Positions 17,523 to 26,460 of a DNA stretch of 64,000 nucleotides are shown piece after piece (within the stretch, counting starts at the first letter, position 1; every line of letters starts with the position of its first letter). The notes below the pieces were generated by a model. It saw nothing but the letters and a program-made list of their open reading frames with translations, ran no database searches and was not told the origin of the DNA. The DNA comes from Hyphomicrobiaceae bacterium (GTDB lineage: Bacteria; Pseudomonadota; Alphaproteobacteria; Rhizobiales; Hyphomicrobiaceae). The stretch spans positions 17,437-81,436 of the forward strand of contig JAHDXT010000006.1 in assembly GCA_023384095.1 (NCBI GenBank). The letters run 5' to 3'. The position numbers and the translations under genes are program-made.

Positions 17523-18554
17523 GTGTGTTGCGTATTGCGAGTTGCCCGCGTTTTCGGGTTGAGTTTGTCATTGTTCAGTTCCGGGTGTGCAGTACTCGAG
17601 TCGACCACTGATTTCGAAACTCCCGGCATCGTCTACCATCTGCCCCGAACGATGCTGGAGATCGAGATTACAGCACCGCTGAGCCGCGCGAAAACCATGG
17701 ATCTCGGCCTCAAGGTGGCGGCGGTACAGGTGCCGGATCATGCTCACCGGTACGTTCTCGCCTACCGACGAAACTCCCTTTACAATGACAGAGTCTGTGC
17801 TTCCACAGATGCATCCGGCTTCCTGAATGCGGTCGAATTCGCATCAGAGGACGCCACTCCTCAGATCGTCCTGGCCCTGGCGGAACTGGGAGCAAAGGCT
17901 CCACGGTTCGGTCTGCCCCGAGCTGGCACTCCGGGGGACCAGGATGACGACGAGGTGATTCGCTATACGATAGACCCGTTGGACCCATCCCAGGTGAGGG
18001 CCGCCAATCTCGACCTCGGTCGTCGGCTCGGGGGTGATATAGCCATCGACCTTCGTGGGGCAGCGGCCTTGATGCCCAGTGCTCCGGATACCTGCGATGG
18101 CAAAGGTGTGTGTTTTCGCACTTCGGCGAAAGTGCCGATCCGTATAGTGTCAGGCAGTCGCCAGCAGCTTTCGCCGACGGTCGATGTCGACATCGTGAGT
18201 CAAGCCTACCTCGGACAAATGGACCTCGAACGTGCCATGCTGGTCGAGAAAGTCGTCCGGCTCGGCTTTACCAACGGTGCCTTGACCCACGTCATTGTCA
18301 AGAAGCCGAGCGAGGCGCTGCAGGCCGTCAAGCTGCCCCTCGCCGTTGTGGAGACGCTCCTGGCCGTTCCTGGCAATTTCTTTGGTCAGATCACCGGGAG
18401 CTCGGCGGCGCTCAAGAGCGAGGTCGAGAACCGGGTTGCAGCCGAACGAGCCCTTGAAACCCGCATGAAGGAGATAGCAGCACACCTGAATACCGGAACT
18501 TCCGCCGAGGCGGCATTCCAGCTGAAATGTCAAGGCGCATTTGTGAAGAGCTGA
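17523..18554 (+). CDS. Predicted lipoprotein of unknown function
   Basis: No family recognised. GTG 17523 is preferred over the in-frame TTG 17499 because GAGGGA lies 8 bases ahead and the product starts directly with a lipoprotein signal. The lipobox is LFSSGC, giving lipidation near residue 22 of 343. The mature part is mixed alpha/beta without obvious motifs. A helical, charged segment near the end (LKSEVENRVAAERALETRMKEIAAHL) could be coiled coil. It lies 199 bases after the PPC/MORN gene and 138 before the metalloprotease gene, all on the same strand. Codon choice looks less GC-biased than in the neighbours, which may hint at foreign origin. Envelope location is well supported; function is open. 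Confidence 0.68.
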   Translation: MCCVLRVARVFGLSLSLFSSGCAVLESTTDFETPGIVYHLPRTMLEIEITAPLSRAKTMDLGLKVAAVQVPDHAHRYVLAYRRNSLYNDRVCASTDASGFLNAVEFASEDATPQIVLALAELGAKAPRFGLPRAGTPGDQDDDEVIRYTIDPLDPSQVRAANLDLGRRLGGDIAIDLRGAAALMPSAPDTCDGKGVCFRTSAKVPIRIVSGSRQQLSPTVDVDIVSQAYLGQMDLERAMLVEKVVRLGFTNGALTHVIVKKPSEALQAVKLPLAVVETLLAVPGNFFGQITGSSAALKSEVENRVAAERALETRMKEIAAHLNTGTSAEAAFQLKCQGAFVKS

Positions 18555-18692
18555 AGGTCTTATTGTTTGTGCATAGTGATCTTGTCGAGGCGCTCTGCGG
18601 CGCCTCCGCAAAAGCCTCCGGTTATTGGGCAATATGCGTCATTGTGAGTTAGGGCGGGCCGGGAAGGCAGCCGATTCGAACGAGGGCTGACC

Positions 18693-19772
18693 ATGAAAAC
18701 CCTGAATAGAGGAATTGCATGTTTTCTCTCCTATCTGGCGATCGGGCAGGCAGCCGCTCACGACCTGCACCATGGCGGCAACATGGGCTTTCCCCCCAGC
18801 CACGGGACTATCGCGCGCGAATTTGGTGACCTCGTTCCGGCTGGCATGAGGGAAGATGACGAAGTAGAGGCGCGAGGAGTGCTCAACCGGGCCTTCCGTT
18901 GGCGTCAGAACCAGAGATTGATCGCTTGCTTCATTTCGGGAACGGCCAAGGCCAGAGCCAGGGTGGCGGAGATCGCCCTGGAATGGACTCGGCTCGTGAA
19001 CCTCCAGTTGGATTTCGGCAGCATGAACGACCCCCGGATCTGCTCCGGCACGGGTCGCGAGGACATCAAAATCGACTTCATGGAGAGAGGACAGGACTCG
19101 GGTTACTGGTCATATATAGGAATTGCAAGCCGTCGGTTTCCTCACTCGATGAACCTCCAGGGGTTTGGCAAAGATCAGCTACCGGCAAGGAGCAGTGGAC
19201 GTGACCTGAGGCGCTACGTGCTTCATGAGTTCGGGCATGCGCTCGGATTCGAGCACGAGCACCAGAGCCCAGCGGCAAAATGCGAGCTCGAGTTTCAGGT
19301 CGGCGAGGTGCGATCCTGGGCGCGCGCACACGGTTGGAACGAGCAGGACATCGAGACGAATCTCGCCACCCTGCAGCCGACGCGGTCGAGGATCTTCACC
19401 CGGCACGATCGCGACTCGATCATGCACTACAGCCTCCCGGAAAGCTTCTTCAGGGACGGAAAGCGCAACCCTTGCTGGGTTCCCGAGCGGTACGAGCTTT
19501 CGGACGGCGACAAGGAGTTCGCTCAACAGATTTATCCTCGGGCGATTGCAGGCCTTCCACGCACCAGCAACGGTAGGGGAGAAGCGCGGGGCCATTCAAC
19601 TGCTGCCCGAAAGGAAGCGGCGGACCTGGTCGAGGAAGAGAGATTTCGAGCGCTGCTGGTCGAGTCGTACGAGGAAAACCTGAGGAAGAGCCGCATCGCA
19701 GTGGACCAGATTGCGGATCTGGCAGAGAAATTCCGACAGAAGTTGATCCAATTGAGGGGCAAATTGCCCTGA
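18693..19772 (+). CDS. Secreted astacin-like (M12A-type) zinc metalloprotease
   Basis: A 359-residue protein with a signal peptide (about residues 1-22, ending QAAAHD). The zinc site [16 protein letters not shown] starts at H178 and gives the three histidine ligands H178, H182 and H188, with E179 as general base. The Met-turn SIMHYSLP lies near residue 247. This HExxHxxGFxHE plus SxMHY combination is that of astacins and related metzincins. The C-terminal ~65 residues are charged and helical, an extension without a named domain. It is the third protease type (serine, cysteine, metallo) within 15 kb of two A2M genes and is the last gene on this strand in the cluster. Host or prey proteins, self-envelope proteins or the A2M itself are possible substrates. 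Confidence 0.88.
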   Translation: MKTLNRGIACFLSYLAIGQAAAHDLHHGGNMGFPPSHGTIAREFGDLVPAGMREDDEVEARGVLNRAFRWRQNQRLIACFISGTAKARARVAEIALEWTRLVNLQLDFGSMNDPRICSGTGREDIKIDFMERGQDSGYWSYIGIASRRFPHSMNLQGFGKDQLPARSSGRDLRRYVLHEFGHALGFEHEHQSPAAKCELEFQVGEVRSWARAHGWNEQDIETNLATLQPTRSRIFTRHDRDSIMHYSLPESFFRDGKRNPCWVPERYELSDGDKEFAQQIYPRAIAGLPRTSNGRGEARGHSTAARKEAADLVEEERFRALLVESYEENLRKSRIAVDQIADLAEKFRQKLIQLRGKLP

Positions 19773-19893
19773 TGCGGAGCCCGGTCGTGAAAGCGCGCGA
19801 GGACGCCGCTGCGAGCAGCTCTTGCCCAGCTCACGGCCTCTCCCTTGCGCCGGGGGTCAGAGTTCCGCAGATGGCCCCCGAGCGGGTGCGGCC

Positions 19894-21126
19894 TCAGTTG
19901 GCGAACGCCTGGATCCCCGTGATGGCGCGGCCGAGGATCAGCGCGTGGATGTCGTGCGTCCCCTCGTAGGTGTTGACCACCTCGAGGTTGACGAGATGCC
20001 GCGCGATGCAGAACTCGTCCGAGATGCCGTTGCCGCCCAGCATGTCGCGGGCGGTGCGCGCGATATCGAGCGCCTTGCCGCATGAGTTGCGCTTGAGGAT
20101 CGACGTCACCTCGACGGCGGCCACGCCCTCGTCCTTCATGCGGCCGAGCCGCAGGCAGCCCTGCAGGCCGAGGCTGATCTCGCTCACCATGTCGGCGAGC
20201 TTCTTCTGGATGAGCTGGTTGGCGGCGAGCGGGCGGCCGAACTGCTTGCGGTCGAGAACGTACTGGCGCGCGGTCTCGAGGCAGGCCTCCGCCGCCCCGA
20301 GCGCGCCCCACGAGATGCCGTAGCGGGCCGAGTTGAGGCACGTGAAGGGGCCTTTGAGGCCGGATACGTTGGGCAGGACGTTCGCCTCGGGCACGAGCAC
20401 GTCGTCGAGAACGATCTCGCCGGTGATCGAGGCCCTGAGCCCGACCTTGCCGTGAATGGCCGGTGCGGTGAGGCCCTTCCAGCCTTTCTCGAGGATGAAC
20501 CCCCGGATCACGCCGTCCTCGGTCTTGGCCCACACGACGAAGACATCCGCGATGGGCGAATTGCTGATCCAGGTCTTGGCGCCGCTGAGCGAATACCCGC
20601 CCTCGACCTTGCGGGCGCGGGTCGCCATCGAGCCCGGATCGGAGCCATGGTTCGGCTCCGTCAGGCCGAAGCAGCCGATCCATTCGCCTTTCGCCAGCTT
20701 CGGCAGGTACTTCAGCCTCTGGTCCTCGGAGCCGAACTCCAGGATCGGCAGCATGACCAGTGAGGATTGCACGCTCATCATCGAGCGATAGCCGGAATCG
20801 ACGCGCTCGATCTCGCGGGCGATGAGGCCGTAGCACACGTAGCTGAGGCCGGCGCCGCCATAGGTCTCGGGAATGGTCGGGCCGAGCAGCCCCAGCTCGC
20901 CCATCTCGCGGAAGACGGCGGGGTCGGCCCGCTCATGGCGGAAGGCGTCCTGCACGCGCGGCAGCAGCTTCTCCTGGGCGTAGGCGCGGGCGGCGTCGCG
21001 CACCATGCGCTCGTCCTCGGCGAGCTGGGATTCGAGCAGCAGCGGGTCGTCCCACTTGAAAGCCGCCCTCGAAGATGCGGTCCTCTTCGTCTCGCCAGCC
21101 ATCTCTTGCATCGCATGGGTCTCCAT
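19894..21126 (-). CDS. gcdH: Glutaryl-CoA dehydrogenase
   Basis: FAD enzyme of the acyl-CoA dehydrogenase family that oxidises and decarboxylates glutaryl-CoA to crotonyl-CoA in lysine, tryptophan and aromatic catabolism. Diagnostic phrases include [13 protein letters not shown] near the N-terminus, [43 protein letters not shown], and [18 protein letters not shown], which holds the catalytic glutamate. ATG 21126 is used. An in-frame upstream ATG at 21177 would add 17 arginine/alanine-rich residues, and ATGs at 21111 and 21102 are also possible. No partner genes of the pathway lie next to it. It converges with the metalloprotease gene across a 121-base gap. Confidence 0.93.
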   Translation of the reverse strand: METHAMQEMAGETKRTASSRAAFKWDDPLLLESQLAEDERMVRDAARAYAQEKLLPRVQDAFRHERADPAVFREMGELGLLGPTIPETYGGAGLSYVCYGLIAREIERVDSGYRSMMSVQSSLVMLPILEFGSEDQRLKYLPKLAKGEWIGCFGLTEPNHGSDPGSMATRARKVEGGYSLSGAKTWISNSPIADVFVVWAKTEDGVIRGFILEKGWKGLTAPAIHGKVGLRASITGEIVLDDVLVPEANVLPNVSGLKGPFTCLNSARYGISWGALGAAEACLETARQYVLDRKQFGRPLAANQLIQKKLADMVSEISLGLQGCLRLGRMKDEGVAAVEVTSILKRNSCGKALDIARTARDMLGGNGISDEFCIARHLVNLEVVNTYEGTHDIHALILGRAITGIQAFAN

Positions 21127-21248
21127 CGGTTCCGCGCGAGCCCGTGGCGGGGACAGCGCCCGGGCTCGGCGGAACATATAACAACTGCGGCCGGGCGCGC
21201 AGCCCCATACCGCCGCACGTCATCCCACTCCGACACGGGACCCGCAAG

Positions 21249-22016
21249 CTAGCTGAAGTCCGGCAGCGCCGTGTCGAGCGACAGGACGAGGCACCAGTGC
21301 GGCTCGAAGTTGGCGCCCATCGGCCAGATGTTCGCCTTGTAGTCCTCGAGCAGCACGGCCTCGTAGCGCTCGAACCATTCGCGCCCGCACAGCACGAACT
21401 TGCTGGCCGCGACCACGCTCTCCCGGTCGATGATGCACAGCACCGTCATCTCGGGATACCTCTGCAGATACTCGTGAACGGCCAGCACCAGTGTCGGGTA
21501 GCCGGGGTGCAGCATGTCGTCGAGCACGAGGATGCCGCCGTCGCACATGACGGGCGTCGCAAGCTCGAGGTCATGCGTCAAAGCGGCCCGGGTGTGCTCG
21601 CCGTCGATGTGGAACAGGCGCACGAGGCCGCCGCCGAGCCGGGCCGTCACATCCTGCGGCCGCATGCCGGCAGTGTCGGCCTTCCAGGTTATGCGCCGCT
21701 CGGGAGCGATGGCGTGGCGTCGGCAGTTCTCCTCGAAGCGGTCGAGCACGGCCGGCGTCGGCCAGTCGAAGCGGTCGATGCCGAGCGCGCGCTCGCCGGG
21801 CGCCAGGGCGTGGGCGAGTGCGATGAGGAAGCGGCCCTCGAATGCCCCGATCTCGGCCACATCGCCCGTCACGCCCAACCGGCTCTGGATGCGCATCAGC
21901 CCGCAGGTGATGGCGGCGGCGAACCGCGAGGACATGCCCGGGACAGTGCGGTAGTCCTCAGCCAGATAGCGGTCGACCGCGGCGACGCCGGATCGGGCCT
22001 CGAGCGGATCGGTCAT
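21249..22016 (-). CDS. Class I SAM-dependent methyltransferase-like protein
   Basis: A 255-residue protein with a Rossmann-type methyltransferase pattern. The glycine-rich motif I is VAEIGAFEGRFLIALA, followed by an acidic residue in GIDRFDW, and the motif LFHIDGEHTRAALTHDLEL resembles the Methyltransf_24 group. A likely post-II motif is GGILVLDDMLHPGY. The start ATG 22016 (MTDPLEARSG) is preferred to the longer frame because the added upstream residues are low-complexity. The methyl acceptor is unknown; relatives act on sugars, antibiotics or small hydroxylated compounds. It stands alone on the minus strand between gcdH and the cytochrome genes. Confidence 0.75.
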   Translation of the reverse strand: MTDPLEARSGVAAVDRYLAEDYRTVPGMSSRFAAAITCGLMRIQSRLGVTGDVAEIGAFEGRFLIALAHALAPGERALGIDRFDWPTPAVLDRFEENCRRHAIAPERRITWKADTAGMRPQDVTARLGGGLVRLFHIDGEHTRAALTHDLELATPVMCDGGILVLDDMLHPGYPTLVLAVHEYLQRYPEMTVLCIIDRESVVAASKFVLCGREWFERYEAVLLEDYKANIWPMGANFEPHWCLVLSLDTALPDFS

Positions 22017-22122
22017 GCCTGCTGCCCCGCAGTGTGCTGCGCCTCGGGACGGAGTAGGCCAGCGCCGGGCTCCCTCGGCAAGCGCCAAATCGAGCCTGAC
22101 GCAACGCCGGCTCAGCCGGACG

Positions 22123-23034
22123 TCATTGCTGGGGCGAAGGGCGCGCTCCGGGACGCGGCGGCAGCGATTTCAGGTAGGCGGCCATCGCCTCCCGGTCAGC
22201 GGCTGAGAGCTTGCTCGTATTGGCCACGACGTCGGCCATCCGTGAGCCGACGGAATCGTAATCGGGCGTGAAGCCCGATTCCAACAGGTAGGCGATGTCT
22301 TTCGCCGACCAAGACGCGAGTCCGTCCGCATGCGGCGTGATGTTCGGCACCCAGCCCTTGCCCTCGGGGTCTGGGCCGCCGGCGAAGCGGCTGCCGGCCG
22401 CGACTCCGCCCAGAATGTCGCGCTGGCTGTGGCACTCGGCGCAGTGACCCGGTCCCTCGACGAGATAGGCGCCGCGGTCGAGTGCCGCCTCCCGTGCCGG
22501 GTCCGGCACGAATGCCCTGCCGTCGAGGTACAGCAGCTTCCACAGCCCGAGTCCCCGCCTGATCCCGAACGGGAACGGCAGCTCGTGCGGCGCCGATGGC
22601 GTGGCGTCCGGCGGCAGGGTTCGCATGAACGCGAGCAGGTCGCGCACATCGTCGAGCCGCATGCGCTGATAGGACGTGTAGGGGAACGACGGATAGAGAT
22701 GCTCGCCGTGGCGGCCGACGCCGCGCAGCATCGCGTTGGCGAACTCCAACTCGGTCCAGCCGCCGATTCCGCGCTCGGGATGCGGCGAGATGTTCGGCGC
22801 CCGGAAGGTGCCGAAGGCGGTGCGCAGGGCGAGGCCGCCGCCGAGCCGTGTGCGGTCGTCCTGCCCGGGCGTGGCATGGCAGGACGCGCATCCCCCGGCA
22901 TTGAAGAGGGTCTCCCCGTTGGCGACATCTGCCGTGCGGGGAGGCAGGTTCGTCCCGGGCAGCACCGAGGGGATGGTGACGACGTAGAAGGCCACGCCGC
23001 CGACAGCGGCCAGCGCCACCAGTGCCTTGAGCAC
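22123..23034 (-). CDS. Diheme c-type cytochrome
   Basis: A 303-residue protein anchored or exported by an N-terminal hydrophobic segment (residues 1-22). It has two CxxCH haem-attachment sites, CASCH at 49-53 and CAECH at 198-202, each in a class I cytochrome c domain. Candidate distal methionines are seen in both halves. The arrangement resembles the cytochrome subunit of membrane alcohol/aldehyde or gluconate dehydrogenases and other periplasmic electron carriers. It lies 160 bases downstream of the cytochrome c-prime-like gene on the same strand, so the two may be co-expressed. No dehydrogenase gene adjoins it, so the electron donor is unknown. Confidence 0.88.
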   Translation of the reverse strand: MLKALVALAAVGGVAFYVVTIPSVLPGTNLPPRTADVANGETLFNAGGCASCHATPGQDDRTRLGGGLALRTAFGTFRAPNISPHPERGIGGWTELEFANAMLRGVGRHGEHLYPSFPYTSYQRMRLDDVRDLLAFMRTLPPDATPSAPHELPFPFGIRRGLGLWKLLYLDGRAFVPDPAREAALDRGAYLVEGPGHCAECHSQRDILGGVAAGSRFAGGPDPEGKGWVPNITPHADGLASWSAKDIAYLLESGFTPDYDSVGSRMADVVANTSKLSAADREAMAAYLKSLPPRPGARPSPQQ

Positions 23035-23194
23035 CGTCGCGAGCTTGGAACGTCGATCCGGAATTACACCCTCCTGGTTCCCGCCGCAGTCTCCGCGTCA
23101 CCGCGGGCCGGCCGGGACCCACAGTTCCATACCACCAGCGCCGGCTCAAGGCCCCGGCGCGCTTCGGACAGAGATCAGCGGATCGGCGGACGGC

Positions 23195-23632
23195 CTACTG
23201 CTTGGCTTTGCGGTACTCTTTATGGCAGCCGCCGCAGTTGCTCATGACCTTGGGCCACTCGACCTTGAAGCTCGCCTCGTCCTTGATCGCCGCGGCGGCA
23301 GCCTTGGCATCGCCGCTCAGCTTGTCGAGGCGGGAGAGGAAATCGCTCTTCTTGTCCCAGATGACGGCGAGCGCGGCCGTTTCCTCGCCGGACTTGGAAT
23401 CGTCCGGAAACAGGACCTTGAGCTTGGTGGCCTGCTCCTGGTAGACGGCGAGCGAGCCCTGCACCTTGGCGAGATCGAAATTCGCCTCGCCCTTGAGGAC
23501 GGCTCCGGGCTCCTTGGCTGCGCCGGCGAAGGCTTTCATCGCCGCCTGCCGCTGGCCGATGGCCGAGCTCTGCGCATAGACGGCCGTCGCACCGACAGCT
23601 AGAGCAGCGACAACCGAAAGAACGCGAATCAT
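23195..23632 (-). CDS. Cytochrome c' (c-prime) family protein
   Basis: A 145-residue periplasmic protein with a signal peptide ending near residue 20 (AVYAQ). The single haem site CGGCH is at 132-136, almost at the C-terminus, the hallmark of four-helix-bundle cytochromes c'. Helical amphipathic segments fill residues 25-125. Cytochromes c' bind NO and other gases and are often linked with nitrosative stress; whether this one does is inference. It sits directly upstream of the diheme cytochrome gene. GAGGGA near 23640 on the minus strand serves as ribosome-binding site. Confidence 0.88.
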   Translation of the reverse strand: MIRVLSVVAALAVGATAVYAQSSAIGQRQAAMKAFAGAAKEPGAVLKGEANFDLAKVQGSLAVYQEQATKLKVLFPDDSKSGEETAALAVIWDKKSDFLSRLDKLSGDAKAAAAAIKDEASFKVEWPKVMSNCGGCHKEYRKAKQ

Positions 23633-23825
23633 CAGGATACTCCCTCGTGAAATGAGCTGGCCTGCCCATCAGCGGGCGCGAGTGCGCCCCGGCAATTGAA
23701 AGGCTGGCATTGCCCATGAACGCAGTCAATTGCCGGGCCTCTCACGTGTTCTCACAGCTCTGTGATCGGCCGATGCCCGTTCGAGCCGGCGGATGCGCTA
23801 GGCTGTCGGCGGAAAAGGTCTTGCG

Positions 23826-24758
23826 ATGAACGGGCAAGGGAGCGGCAACGGAGGAACGGTCGCGGGCACCGGGCCGGACAGGATGTTCCGCTTGGGCGAC
23901 GGGCGCCGCATCGCCTACCGCGAGTACGGATCGTCCGCAGGCCATCCGGTACTGGCGCTGCACGGCACGCCGGGCTCGCGGCTCATGTATGCGATCGCCG
24001 GGCCGCCGGCGGCTCGGCTCGGCTTGCGGCTCGTTGCGCCGGACCGCTGGGGCTATGGCCGGACCGATCCCCACCCTCGGCCATCGCTCGCCGCATGGGC
24101 CGGTGACGCGGCGGAGCTCGCGGACGGGCTCGGCCTCTCGCGCTTCTCCGTCGTCGGCATTTCGGGCGGCTGCCCCTACGCCGCCGCCACAGCCGCCGGG
24201 CTCGGCACGCGGGTCGCTGCCGTCGCCCTCGCCGTTCCGGTCGGACCGATCGCAGCGGGCGAGCCGGCGCGGCGGCTCGGCTGGCTCCACCGGCTCGCCT
24301 ATCGCTGGGTCGGGTCGAGGCCGGTGGCGACACGACTCCTCTTCCGGCTCTACCGCCACCTGCTGAGCTGGGCGCCCAGCCGGGCAGTCCCGCTCGTCGC
24401 GGTCGGACAGTGCCGGAGCGACCGGGAGTTGGTCCGCATTCCCTCCATTCGCGACCACCTGGGCGAGACATTCCGCGCCGGGCTGGAGCCGGGTGCCAAC
24501 GGGCCGGTGATAGACCTGAAGCTGTTCTCCGAAGCCTGGGATATGAGCCCGGGGGATATTTCGGCACGCACGCGGATCTGGATCGGCGGTGACGACCGGC
24601 TGGTCCCATTGGCCGCCGCGCGCGAGCTTGCCCGCAAAATCCCTCGAGCCGAGCTGACCGAGATCAGCGGACAGGGCCACTTCTGGATCGCGCGGGATTA
24701 CGAGCAGGTTCTGCAGTGGCTCGCCAGTGCGGGCCGGCAGCGCGAGGTCAGGCCGTAG
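23826..24758 (+). CDS. Alpha/beta hydrolase
   Basis: A 310-residue soluble hydrolase with a complete-looking triad. The nucleophile is S113 in GISGGC, the oxyanion loop is HGTPGS (46-51), the acid is in GGDDRLVP, and the histidine is in GQGHFWIARDY near the end. The cap region (about 140-220) is rich in arginine, alanine and tryptophan. Such enzymes act on esters, lactones or haloalkanes; substrate cannot be predicted. No signal peptide, so probably cytoplasmic. Its 3' end overlaps the end of the small convergent gene on the other strand by 11 bases. Confidence 0.85.
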   Translation: MNGQGSGNGGTVAGTGPDRMFRLGDGRRIAYREYGSSAGHPVLALHGTPGSRLMYAIAGPPAARLGLRLVAPDRWGYGRTDPHPRPSLAAWAGDAAELADGLGLSRFSVVGISGGCPYAAATAAGLGTRVAAVALAVPVGPIAAGEPARRLGWLHRLAYRWVGSRPVATRLLFRLYRHLLSWAPSRAVPLVAVGQCRSDRELVRIPSIRDHLGETFRAGLEPGANGPVIDLKLFSEAWDMSPGDISARTRIWIGGDDRLVPLAAARELARKIPRAELTEISGQGHFWIARDYEQVLQWLASAGRQREVRP

Positions 24759-24975
24759 CCTTGCTGGACAGCGAAAGCCACCAGTCGCGGAAGCCGGTGA
24801 CTGGCCCCGAAGCCTCGGCGGCGGCTCGCTCCTGGCTGTGCCGGGCGGGGTCCGCAACCCGCCAGCCTCGAGACTCGCCCTTCCCCGGCGCAGGCGACGG
24901 CTCCAACAGATCCTCGGAGTTCGCCATGGCGTAACCCGCAGCGTTGGCAGCCTTGGTCAGCCTATCGATACCCAT
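24748..24975 (-). CDS. Small hypothetical protein
   Basis: A possible 75-residue protein (MGIDRLTKAANAAG...SLSSKATA), not recognised. ATG 24975 is taken because the further upstream frame is histidine-rich and atypical; an AGGGG lies about 10 bases before it. The product is hydrophilic and contains a glycine/serine/proline-rich middle and a C-terminal TGFRDWWLSLS segment that looks protein-like. It converges on and overlaps the hydrolase gene by 11 bases. The call rests on codon-like composition and a plausible start only. Confidence 0.45.
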   Translation of the reverse strand: MGIDRLTKAANAAGYAMANSEDLLEPSPAPGKGESRGWRVADPARHSQERAAAEASGPVTGFRDWWLSLSSKATA

Positions 24976-25150
24976 TGGAACCACGCCCCTACATGACGCT
25001 CGACCAACCGGTAAACACCGTCCGGACATCAAAGTTCCATGGTGCTCATGATGATGCACAAATGGCGCACGTCAAGTTGAATTTTGCTGAAACCGTACAG
25101 TCCACAAACTTTTTGCAATGCACCTTGGAATGCTGCACTGCGTCTGCTTA

Positions 25151-26122
25151 TCAAGGCGACTGCCTGAGCGCGGCTGCAGCCAGGTGACTGGCAATGAAAG
25201 CTCCGGCTCTGTGCACCGCATCCTTGGCGGCGAGGTCATCTGCGAACGTGCGGACCTCGGCGGAGCGGAACTCGAAGCCCCGCCCGACGCCTGGATAGAT
25301 GATGAGCCGCACCGGGCGCCCTGTCGCCTTCATGGCGGCGACCGCGCTCTCGATGGAGCGGCGGCGCTGGTATTGCTCGTACTCGCCCATGAACACCAGG
25401 GTCGGCAGCGTCAGCCGCTCCACCTCGCCGGCGTGGCGGTAGACCTGATCGGGCTCCGGGGCGCCCGGATCCTGCCAGTGAGGGTAGTAGGCGACAAGGC
25501 AGGCGAGGCCGCGATCCTGCAGCCCCTGCGCAACCGCCATGCGGAGCGCGACATAGCCGCCGCGCGTATGGCTGACGATGCACGCCTTGCTGGTCGAGAC
25601 GTCCGGCAGCCGCAGCAGGGCGTCGAGTCCGGCGGACATGTCGAGCTCTGTCTCGGGCCTATGGGCGACCGGCATCGGCTCGATGAAGCGGGCGGCATAG
25701 GCATTGGGCGCCAGCACCACGAAGCCGCGCGCCGCGATGCCGAGCGGCAGGCGCTCCGTCAGCGGGTCGAGCCCGCGGCGCCCATGCGCGAACAGCACCG
25801 CCGGATAGCGGCCGCCGCCCTTCGGCCGGAACAGGACAGCCGGCACGTCGGTCCCGTCGGCCGGATTGACGAAGCTGATCTCGCGGCGCTCGACCTCGTG
25901 GTTGACGGGGACGTCGAGCTGTCCGTGGTCGAACCAGTCGTCCGACAGCCAGAACTTCTCGGATCGGGAGCGCGGATCGGCAGGCGCATCGAGCGGCCGG
26001 CTCGGGCCGCTGTCGGCGACCGGCGCGCCGGCGGCGGTCTGGGCAGGCGCGGGGCCTGCCGGGACAAGGGCGGCGCCCAGCGCAGTCCATGCGGACGAAA
26101 TGAGCAGCAGAGCCTTTCGCAC
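25151..26122 (-). CDS. Secreted dienelactone-hydrolase-like protein, apparently lacking the catalytic triad
   Basis: A 323-residue protein with a signal peptide (VRKALLLISSAWTALGAALV, alanine-rich cleavage region). GTG 26122 is chosen because AGAAGG lies 4 bases ahead and the signal peptide begins there. The body follows the dienelactone hydrolase fold: PAVLFAHGRRGLD (oxyanion region), then CIVSHTRGGYVALRMA where active members carry Cys or Ser in a GxC/SxGG elbow. Here T186 stands at the nucleophile position. The acid region reads MGEYEQYQ rather than GxxDxxxP, and the terminal motif reads YPGVGRGFEF with R281 where the catalytic histidine should be. I infer a non-catalytic, perhaps ligand-binding, periplasmic relative. 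The frame is intact, so it is not simply a decayed gene. Confidence 0.78.
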   Translation of the reverse strand: MRKALLLISSAWTALGAALVPAGPAPAQTAAGAPVADSGPSRPLDAPADPRSRSEKFWLSDDWFDHGQLDVPVNHEVERREISFVNPADGTDVPAVLFRPKGGGRYPAVLFAHGRRGLDPLTERLPLGIAARGFVVLAPNAYAARFIEPMPVAHRPETELDMSAGLDALLRLPDVSTSKACIVSHTRGGYVALRMAVAQGLQDRGLACLVAYYPHWQDPGAPEPDQVYRHAGEVERLTLPTLVFMGEYEQYQRRRSIESAVAAMKATGRPVRLIIYPGVGRGFEFRSAEVRTFADDLAAKDAVHRAGAFIASHLAAAALRQSP

Positions 26123-26460
26123 GGGGCCTTCTCTCGCGTGTCCCGCCTCGATGGACCCTGGCCCAGCATGGCTCGAACGGCAAGCGACATGAGGAGCGCC
26201 GCGGTGCTCGCCGCCCGAGTAGACGGCCCGGGTCCGGCACGCGAGGCACTGCTGAGTCGCCCCACCCCGCTCGTGCATCGTACATGCAACACATGGCTCC
26301 TCAACTCGATGCGACCCCGCAAGGGCACCCCTCGCAGCAGGCGTCGAATCACCCCTTGCGCTCTGCATGATGTGGCGCGAACATGAGGCTCCTGCCGCGC
26401 TCCTCTCGAGGCGCGGGGCGCGCGGTGCGCGTCCTGACGCCTGTGCAAAGGAGGAATCCC
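26123..26460. other. Divergent intergenic region, no gene seen
   Basis: 338 bases between the hydrolase-like gene (minus strand) and the EF-G paralogue (plus strand). It must hold both promoters. I see no convincing -35/-10 pair, repeat, RNA or conserved small gene. Only the strong AAAGGAGG at 26447-26454, which sets the EF-G-like start, stands out. Confidence 0.5.
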
